This document shows positions 20,679 through 25,617 of a DNA stretch of 25,617 bases, piece by piece. The position numbers and the translations under genes are program-made. Origin of the DNA: DASRTE01 sp035316885 (GTDB lineage: Bacteria > Actinomycetota > Actinomycetes > Jiangellales > Jiangellaceae). The notes beneath the pieces are model-generated. The model saw only the letters and a list, made by a program, of their open reading frames with translations. It had not been told where the DNA came from and made no database searches. The first letter of the stretch is position 1; the number at the start of each line of letters is the position of its first letter. Location: NCBI GenBank assembly GCA_035316885.1, contig DATHII010000181.1, positions 1-25,617 of the forward strand. Reading direction: 5' to 3'.

Positions 20679-22219
20679 CAGGCCGCCACCTCCCGGTCCG
20701 GGATGGGTGCCGGGCGGCGGACCTCGAGGGTCAGCACGCGGTCTGCCAGCGACGTGACCACGGCCTCGTCGTGGGTGGCTGCGCAGATGGCACCACCCGC
20801 GTCGCGGTGCGCCGCGAGTAGCTCCACGAGCTCGACCCAGGTGCGCCTGTCCTGACCGAAGGTGGGCTCGTCGAGGACCAGGACCGCAGGGTCGGTGGTG
20901 AGCGCGGTGGCGACGGACAGCCGGCGCTTCTCCCCACCGGAGAGGGTGAACGGGTTGGCCTCCGCCAGCGGGGTGAGCCGGAGGCGGTCGAGCAGGTCGT
21001 CGACCCTACGGCGGACTGCGTCGACGTCCTCGCCACGACGGGTCGGCCCGAACGCCAGCTCGTCGCGGACCCTGCCGGTGAGGAACTGGTGCTCGGGATC
21101 CTGGAAGACGGTCCCGATCCGGTCCGCGAGTTCGTGGGCCCGCCAGCGGTGCGGCGGGAGTCGTGCGTCGGCACCGGCCAGCGTCGCTGTCGCACGGACG
21201 GTGCCCTTCCCGGGCGCGGCCAGCCCGGCGAGGATCGCAGCGAGCGTCGACTTGCCCGAGCCGTTCGGTCCGACGACGGCGAGCGCCTCACCTGCCCTCA
21301 GGCTCACCGACACGCCGTCGAGCGCCGGCCGGGAGGTGCCACGGTGGGTGAAGCCGACCCGGTCCGCCACCAGCAGGTCCTGCGCCGTCACCACCGAGTT
21401 GTCAGGCTCGGCCGTGGCGCCGCCCCAGGCGTTCGACCTGTCAGGCCGGACAGGTCGAGCCCTGCGGGTGGGCAATGGCCGGTTTGGAACCCAGACTCCG
21501 GCAGCCGCCAAGGCGTCGCCGTGCCGGGCGAAGACGTCGGCCGGGTCGCCGTCGGCGATCAGGCCACCGCCCGGTGCGAGAACGACGACCCGGTCGACGA
21601 GCTCGAGCGTCTCGGTGACGCGGTGCTCGACCAGGAGCGTCGTCGCGCCCGTGGTCCGCTGGATCGCCGTGATGGCCCCGCGCACCAGTCGCGCGCCGAC
21701 CGGATCGAGGTTAGCCGTCGGCTCGTCCAGCAGGAGCAGTTGTGGGGACAACGCGAACGCGCCGGCAAGCGCGAGGCGCTGCTGTTCGCCGCCGGAGAGC
21801 CGGTCCGTTCGGCGGTCGCGGTCGTAGGGGAATCCCACGGTGGCCAGCGCCGCGTCGACGCGCTGCCAGATCTCCGGGCTCGGTACGGCCCGGTTCTCGA
21901 GCCCGAATGCGACATCGTCGCCGGCCCTGGCCATGACGAGCTGGGTCTCGGGATCCTGCAGGACCAGCGCGATCCGGTCGCGGGTCGCCCGCGGGTCGAG
22001 CCCGTCGACGGTCAACCTGCCCTCGGCGTCGCCGGCGTGGTCGGGGTCCAGCAGGCCGGCCAGCGCCGTCAGCAGGGTGCTCTTCCCCGCACCGGACGGA
22101 CCCAACAGCAGTACACGCTCACCGGGCTCGATGGCGAGGTCGAGCCCGCGCACGGCGTGGGAGCGGCGTCCCGCATAGCGCCACCCCCACCCCCGCGCGT
22201 CGATCCGGGCGCCGTTCAG
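20678..22219 (-). CDS. ykoD: ECF transporter tandem ATPase (EcfA/YkoD-like), probable CTG start
   Basis: Two ABC ATPase domains in one chain (513 residues) energise the transporter. Domain 1 has Walker A GPSGAGKST (40-48), signature LSGGEQ (141-146) and LLLDEP (162-167); domain 2 has GPNGSGKST (317-325), LSGGEK (426-431) and VLVLDEP (446-452), joined by a proline-rich linker. The first GTG, at 22153, would start inside domain 1 and lose the A-loop aromatic residue, because WGWRYAGRRSHA is read in frame just before it. No ATG, GTG or TTG exists upstream before an in-frame TAG. The best start is CTG (22219-22217), which overlaps the TGA of the upstream gene (CTGA) and has GGAG six bases ahead. 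Genes follow ykoE and precede ykoC. The function is certain; the start codon is inferred. Confidence 0.9.
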   Translation of the reverse strand: MNGARIDARGWGWRYAGRRSHAVRGLDLAIEPGERVLLLGPSGAGKSTLLTALAGLLDPDHAGDAEGRLTVDGLDPRATRDRIALVLQDPETQLVMARAGDDVAFGLENRAVPSPEIWQRVDAALATVGFPYDRDRRTDRLSGGEQQRLALAGAFALSPQLLLLDEPTANLDPVGARLVRGAITAIQRTTGATTLLVEHRVTETLELVDRVVVLAPGGGLIADGDPADVFARHGDALAAAGVWVPNRPLPTRRARPVRPDRSNAWGGATAEPDNSVVTAQDLLVADRVGFTHRGTSRPALDGVSVSLRAGEALAVVGPNGSGKSTLAAILAGLAAPGKGTVRATATLAGADARLPPHRWRAHELADRIGTVFQDPEHQFLTGRVRDELAFGPTRRGEDVDAVRRRVDDLLDRLRLTPLAEANPFTLSGGEKRRLSVATALTTDPAVLVLDEPTFGQDRRTWVELVELLAAHRDAGGAICAATHDEAVVTSLADRVLTLEVRRPAPIPDREVAA

Positions 22220-22866
22220 ACCGGTCTCCGTTCCCGGCCGGACGGGAAGGCGTCGAGCGCCCCCGCGCCGGCGAGACTACGCGTCAGCGCCCACGAGCCG
22301 AACCCGGCCACGATGACCGCGCTGGTGGTCAGGACGGCGTAGTACACGACCAGCCACCCGGTCGACCAGTCCCGGTAGTAGTAGAACCAGTCCAGCGACG
22401 CCGCGGTGAGGCCGGCAGCGGCAGCGGCGGCGAGTGCCACCGGCAGGCCGAACCGGCGGTACCGCGTCGCCAGGAAGACCAACTCGGGCGCAAGGCCTTG
22501 CAGCAAGCCGTACCAGATGACCTGGACGCCCCACGTCGTGCCGAGCAGCGCGCTGACGGCCGCCGCCACCAGCGACGCGAAGACGGCCGCGCCAGGCTTG
22601 CGGACCACCAACGCAGCGAGCACGCCGGGCACCAGCCAGATGCCGTACATGAACGCCTGGCCCGGCGGGAAGGCCGTGAACGCCGGTCCGCTAGCCGTCC
22701 ACAGGTGGTTCCAGGCCCAGAAGACGACGCCGAAGGCGACCGCGATGACCGCGGCGACGACGATGTCGACGGTGCGCCACCGGGTCGCCGGTGGCAACAC
22801 CCGACCGCGGCTGTCGGGATCCGGCGGCCCGGTGTCGGCGAGATCCGGTTCGTGGGGGTGACTCAT
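22216..22866 (-). CDS. ykoE: ECF transporter substrate-binding component (YkoE family)
   Basis: This S component should bind hydroxymethylpyrimidine or thiamine and pass it through the membrane with the ATPase and scaffold. The 216-residue product has a polar N-terminus and about five to six membrane segments (about 40-58, 70-90, 92-112, 118-140, 155-172 and 178-200); GIWLVPGVLAALVVRKPGAAVFASLVAA and WGVQVIWYGLLQGLAPELVFLATRYRRF are the YkoE-type segments. ATG 22866 has CAGGAGG nine bases upstream, within a perfect hairpin. The TPP riboswitch upstream is the firmest evidence for the substrate class. The stop overlaps the CTG start of the ATPase gene. Whether it takes HMP, thiamine or both is not decidable here. 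Confidence 0.9.
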   Translation of the reverse strand: MSHPHEPDLADTGPPDPDSRGRVLPPATRWRTVDIVVAAVIAVAFGVVFWAWNHLWTASGPAFTAFPPGQAFMYGIWLVPGVLAALVVRKPGAAVFASLVAAAVSALLGTTWGVQVIWYGLLQGLAPELVFLATRYRRFGLPVALAAAAAAGLTAASLDWFYYYRDWSTGWLVVYYAVLTTSAVIVAGFGSWALTRSLAGAGALDAFPSGRERRPV

Positions 22867-22875
22867 GGGTGGATG

Positions 22876-22896
22876 CCTCCTGTCGTGATCAGGAGG
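22876..22896 (-). promoter_or_regulatory. Hairpin sequestering the ykoE Shine-Dalgarno
   Basis: On the minus strand CCTCCTG (22896-22890), a seven-base loop and CAGGAGG (22882-22876) form a perfect 7-bp stem. The downstream arm is the Shine-Dalgarno of ykoE, nine bases before its ATG, so this hairpin would block ribosome binding. It lies about 80 bases downstream of the TPP aptamer and is the likely OFF structure of the riboswitch. Confidence 0.7.
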
Positions 22897-22977
22897 AGTG
22901 GCTTCTGCGCCCGTCGTCACCTGGCGAACGGCGTGCCACGGACTGACCATGGACACGCCGCTCGCCGAGATGACTGT

Positions 22978-23063
22978 CGACTCCCTGCGCCGGCATTACC
23001 CGGATCAGGTTCGAGGGTCTGCGGTGTGACCCGCACTCTCAGCGCTGCAGCGCTCCCCTGTCG
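22978..23063 (-). ncRNA. TPP riboswitch (THI-box aptamer)
   Basis: Read on the minus strand, the conserved THI-box parts appear in order: ACAGGGGAGC near the 5' end (23061-23052), then GCTGAGAGTG, and finally ACCCTCGAACCTGATCCGGG-TAATGCCGGCGCAGGGAGT. CGAC and GTCG can close the P1 helix. This class binds thiamine pyrophosphate. It controls the ykoE-ykoD-ykoC operon, and the gap to the gene start contains a Shine-Dalgarno-masking hairpin, so control of translation initiation is likely rather than termination. Confidence 0.95.
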
Positions 23064-23080
23064 GGTGAACTTGTGGCTCC

Positions 23081-23086
23081 AGGTTA
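23081..23086 (-). promoter_or_regulatory. Likely -10 box of the TPP riboswitch transcript
   Basis: On the minus strand TAACCT (23086-23081) fits TANNNT and lies about 20 bases before the aptamer; its first three bases are the TAA stop codon of the DUF1003 gene. No good -35 element is visible. This is suggested by position. Confidence 0.4.
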
Positions 23087-23578
23087 CACCGGGTCGTTCT
23101 GCCGATGATCGGTGCGGGACGGGGCCAGCTCGTCGGCCAGGTCGCGCAGTTCGGAGCGCAGGAAGTCGCGGGTGGCCACCTCTCCGACGGCGATCCGCAG
23201 CGAGGCGACCTCGCGGGCCAGGAACTCCATGTCGGCCCGGGACCGCGCGTTGACCTCGCGGTCCTGCTCGAGGTTGACCCGGTCGCGGTCGTCCTGGCGA
23301 TTCTGCGCGAGCAGGATCAGCGGTGCCGCATAGGACGCCTGAACCGACAGCAGCAGGGTCAGGAAAATGAACGGGTACGGGTCCCACCGCAAGGCGTCCG
23401 GCCCGAGGGCGTTCCACGACACCCACACCACGATGAACGCCGTCAGGTAGCCCAGGAACCGGCCGGTGCCGAGGAACCGCGCGATGCGCTCGGAGGCCTG
23501 GCCGAGCAGCTCCGGATCGACGCTGGGTCGGCGTATGCTGCCGGGCGCCCGCGGTTGGTCGAGCCTGCTACGAGCCAC
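23084..23578 (-). CDS. DUF1003 membrane protein (Rv1231c-like)
   Basis: The 164-residue protein has the DUF1003 pattern: two membrane segments (about 41-59 and 67-91), with the conserved DPYPFIFLTLLLSVQASYAAPLILLAQNRQDDRDR around the second, and then a charged coiled-coil-like helix (about 93-155, EQDREVNARSRADMEFLAREVASLR). It is proposed to sit in the cytoplasmic membrane; function is not established. GTG 23578 is chosen because GGAGG lies six bases upstream; its first 11 bases overlap the upstream CBS-protein gene, so the two are translationally coupled. In M. tuberculosis the corresponding genes Rv1232c-Rv1231c are also adjacent. The longer open frame upstream only repeats the CBS gene in another frame. 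Confidence 0.88.
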   Translation of the reverse strand: MARSRLDQPRAPGSIRRPSVDPELLGQASERIARFLGTGRFLGYLTAFIVVWVSWNALGPDALRWDPYPFIFLTLLLSVQASYAAPLILLAQNRQDDRDRVNLEQDREVNARSRADMEFLAREVASLRIAVGEVATRDFLRSELRDLADELAPSRTDHRQNDPV

Positions 23579-24830
23579 TGTCGACCTCCTGCCTGGTGGC
23601 CCGGACCCGCCATTCCTCCCCGAGGAGGTGGTCCAGGACGTCGTCGACCGTGACGACGCCGAGCAGCCGACCGTCCTCGTCCACGACCGGGCACGCGACC
23701 AGGTTGTACGTCGCGAAGACGCTGGCGACCTCTTCGAGCGACGCATCGGGTGGGAGCGGGTCGATGTCGGTGTCGAGAACCCCGGAGACCAGGGACGATG
23801 GTGCCTCGCGGAGCAGGCGCTGGAAGTGGGCGATGCCGAGGTAGCGCCCCGTCGGCGTGTCCATCGGCGGGCGGCACACGTAGACCATCGCCGCCAGCGA
23901 GGGGGTCAGCTCCTGGTTGCGAACGCGGGCGAGTGCCTCGGCGACCGTGGCATCCGGTGAGAGCACGACCGGCTCGTTGGTCATCATGCCGCCCGCGGAG
24001 TAGTCCTCGTAGGTCAGCAGCTGGCGCACCGGTGCCGCCTCGTCCGGCTCCATCAGGGTCAACAGCGTCTCGGCCTGCTCGGCGGGAAGGTCTGAGAGCA
24101 GGTCCGCGGCGTCGTCGGGTCCCATCGCCTCGAGCACGTCGGCGGCCCGCTCGCCGTCGAGGGTGCTGAGCAGCTCCTGGGCCTCGGAGGAGTCCAGCTC
24201 CTCCATGACGTCGGCCAGCCGTTCGTCGTCGAGCGCGAGGGCGACCTCGCGCCGGCGCTTGACGGACAGCTCACGGAGCACGCCGGCAAGATCGGCGGGG
24301 CGCATCTTGTCGAAGGCCGCGAGCAGGTTGGCGGCACCCTGGACGTCCTCCGGGACGGCGAACCCGGACAGGTCGTCCCAGTCGTAGATCCGGGTTTCGC
24401 CGCGCCGGCCGAAGCGCTTCCCACGTCCGTGCGCTGCGATCTTCGTCACCACCCAGTCGCGGACCCGGGTCTGCTCGATCCCGACATCGGAGACCGTGAC
24501 CTCCTCGCCGGATGCCTGGACGGCGACACGACGGTCGAGCATCTCGCGCAGCACCAGGGTCTCGCCCTGTCGCTGCTCGAAACGGCGCATGTTGACCACG
24601 CCGGTGGTGATGACCTGGCCGGCGTCGATGCTGGTCACGCGCGTGATCGGGAGGAAGATCCGGCGCCGGACCGGTACCTCGACAACCAGCCCGAGAACAC
24701 CTGGCAGCAGGTCGGGAAGCGGCACGCTCACTACCGCGTCGTGGACCTTCCCCACCTGGTCGCCGTGCGGGTCGAAGACCGCGGTGCCGGCCAGCCGGCC
24801 GACGTAGACCCTGGTCAGCGTCCCGCTCAT
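23568..24830 (-). CDS. MgtE_N/CBS-domain protein without a channel domain (Rv1232c-like)
   Basis: The 420-residue product has an N-terminal beta-rich part (about 1-135, PRC-barrel-like, starting MSGTLTRVYVGRLAGTAVFDP), then an MgtE N-domain (about 176-275, repeats such as KMRPADLAGVLRELSVKRRREVALAL and LLSDLPAEQAETLLTLMEPDEAAPVRQLL), then two CBS motifs (about 282-345 and 349-405, the second with VVDEDGRLLGVVTVDDVLDHLL). MgtE uses the same N- and CBS domains to sense magnesium, but no membrane channel domain follows, so it is probably a soluble Mg2+ or nucleotide sensor. The DUF1003 gene overlaps its 3' end by 11 bases and may be its membrane partner. Similar to Rv1232c. The ATG start is the natural one. 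Confidence 0.92.
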   Translation of the reverse strand: MSGTLTRVYVGRLAGTAVFDPHGDQVGKVHDAVVSVPLPDLLPGVLGLVVEVPVRRRIFLPITRVTSIDAGQVITTGVVNMRRFEQRQGETLVLREMLDRRVAVQASGEEVTVSDVGIEQTRVRDWVVTKIAAHGRGKRFGRRGETRIYDWDDLSGFAVPEDVQGAANLLAAFDKMRPADLAGVLRELSVKRRREVALALDDERLADVMEELDSSEAQELLSTLDGERAADVLEAMGPDDAADLLSDLPAEQAETLLTLMEPDEAAPVRQLLTYEDYSAGGMMTNEPVVLSPDATVAEALARVRNQELTPSLAAMVYVCRPPMDTPTGRYLGIAHFQRLLREAPSSLVSGVLDTDIDPLPPDASLEEVASVFATYNLVACPVVDEDGRLLGVVTVDDVLDHLLGEEWRVRATRQEVDSGS

Positions 24831-24858
24831 GGCGGCAGGCTACCGGCCGGGCGATGGG

Positions 24859-24864
24859 TACACT
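24859..24864 (+). promoter_or_regulatory. -10 box for the lipoprotein gene
   Basis: TACACT (24859-24864) matches the TANNNT -10 consensus and would put the transcription start near 24871, about 50 bases before the ATG at 24923. The spacer is shared with the divergent CBS-protein gene. Confidence 0.4.
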
Positions 24865-24922
24865 GTCACGTCGCGGTCAACCCGACCGCCGTGCACCGCC
24901 GATCCCGAAGGTTCCGCCACCC

Positions 24923-25617
24923 ATGCCGCCATCCCTGCGACGTGCCTGGGTGGTTTGCGCCCTCACGGCCTGTCTGGTGGTGCTCGTGGCCTGCCGCGAC
25001 GACGGGCCGACGCCGCTCGAGCAGATCGCGTCCACTCCGCAGGCGGGCGTGGCCGAGAACGGTCTCGACGAGCGCAGCGCCGAGGATGCGCTCGCCGACG
25101 TGCTCGACGCCCTCGAAGGCCAGGACTCCTACCACGTCATCGGGTCGTCGGCCGGTGGGGGCATGGTCGACATCTCGTTCCACGGCGGCACCGGGGCGAC
25201 GGGCACCGTCGGCTCCCAGAGCCCGGTGACACTGGTGGCCCTCGACGGTCGTGTCTACGTCACCGGAGACGCCGACTTCATGGCCGAGAACGTCGGGGCC
25301 GACGCCGCCACGCGGATGGCCGACAAGTGGCTCCTGCTCCCGGCCGACGCCACGTCCGACTTCTCGATCTTCGCCGACGGCACGTCGTTCGCGCAGGCCG
25401 TCTTCGGCGACCAGGGTCCGGTTGAGATGAGCGGCGTGCGCGAGGTCAAGGGCGTCCCGGCGGTCGGCCTCGTGTTCACTGAGACAGGCGGCACCCTGTG
25501 GGTGTCCGCGGAGGGTGCCCCGCTGCCGATCCAGTTCGAGGAGAAGGGCGCATCGGCTGGTACGGGCGTGCTCACGTTCTCCGGCTTCGGCGCCGAGGTG
25601 ACCATCGAGGCACCGGC
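24923..25617 (+). CDS. Lipoprotein, probably LppX/LprG-type (3' end outside window)
   Basis: An open reading frame runs from ATG 24923 to the window end (231 full codons) without a stop. Residues 1-23 form a lipoprotein signal peptide and LVAC with Cys24 is the lipobox, so the protein should be anchored outside the cytoplasmic membrane. The mature part (from ADVLDALEGQDSYHVIGSS, through VTLVALDGRVYVTGDADFMAENVG and MADKWLLLPADA) follows the alternating pattern of LolA/LppX-like lipid-binding folds. The closest assignment is the LppX_LprAFG family, suggested by pattern and not proven. The start is supported by the lipobox distance and a GAAGG about ten bases upstream. It is divergent from the MgtE_N/CBS gene. 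Confidence 0.8.
   Translation, partial: MPPSLRRAWVVCALTACLVVLVACRDDGPTPLEQIASTPQAGVAENGLDERSAEDALADVLDALEGQDSYHVIGSSAGGGMVDISFHGGTGATGTVGSQSPVTLVALDGRVYVTGDADFMAENVGADAATRMADKWLLLPADATSDFSIFADGTSFAQAVFGDQGPVEMSGVREVKGVPAVGLVFTETGGTLWVSAEGAPLPIQFEEKGASAGTGVLTFSGFGAEVTIEAP

Noticed and set aside
1..25617. CRISPR array, insertion sequences, tRNA or rRNA genes.
   Set aside because: No regular short repeats, transposase signatures, tRNA-like T-loop patterns or rRNA sequence were seen in either strand.

Overview
The window is a 25.6-kb stretch of very GC-rich, gene-dense chromosome with frequent GTG starts, 1- to 4-base gene overlaps and several -10 boxes lying 6-7 bases before a start codon (probable leaderless mRNAs). 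The gene content is actinobacterial: a SecA with a SEC-C tail next to an Rv3235-type protein, a WS/DGAT acyltransferase, DUF6912, a BldC-like small HTH protein, and an sigE-rseA-htrA-tatB-mrp block in the order known from Mycobacterium tuberculosis (Rv1220c to Rv1232c). The order or genus cannot be fixed from the sequence alone. I see no mobile element, CRISPR array, tRNA or rRNA, and no stretch over 300 bases without a gene.

Left part (1-7460): the 3' part of secA; a convergent pair for an Rv3235-family protein and a membrane LysM protein; a divergent unknown gene; a small HTH gene; an SAF-domain (CpaB-like) gene overlapping a CpaE-like ATPase gene; and, facing them, a two-gene operon for a cupredoxin-like lipoprotein and a polytopic membrane protein. 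Middle part (7870-13196): a lipid-type cluster (WS/DGAT acyltransferase, patatin-like hydrolase, DUF6912 protein), then pruA (proline/glutamate catabolism) behind a striking repeat array, followed by an orphan gene.

Stress-response part (13218-19367): an O-methyltransferase gene divergent from sigE, then sigE, a zinc-type membrane anti-sigma factor, an RseB/MucB-like periplasmic sensor, an HtrA protease and tatB, facing mrp. The three-gene sigE-rseA-rseB overlap chain plus htrA suggests an envelope-stress circuit built more like the proteobacterial RpoE system than the mycobacterial one.

Right part (19412-25617): a MarR regulator; a TPP-riboswitch-controlled ECF transporter operon (YkoE/YkoD/YkoC type, HMP or thiamine uptake) in which the ATPase gene appears to start at CTG and the first gene's Shine-Dalgarno lies in a perfect hairpin; then a DUF1003 membrane protein and a soluble MgtE_N-CBS protein with overlapping genes, and finally the 5' part of a lipoprotein gene cut by the window end.

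No single feature is a clearly new multi-gene system. The best leads are the repeat array before pruA, the CTG start, the leader ORF before sigE, the cupredoxin/membrane-protein pair and the orphan SAF/CpaE pair.
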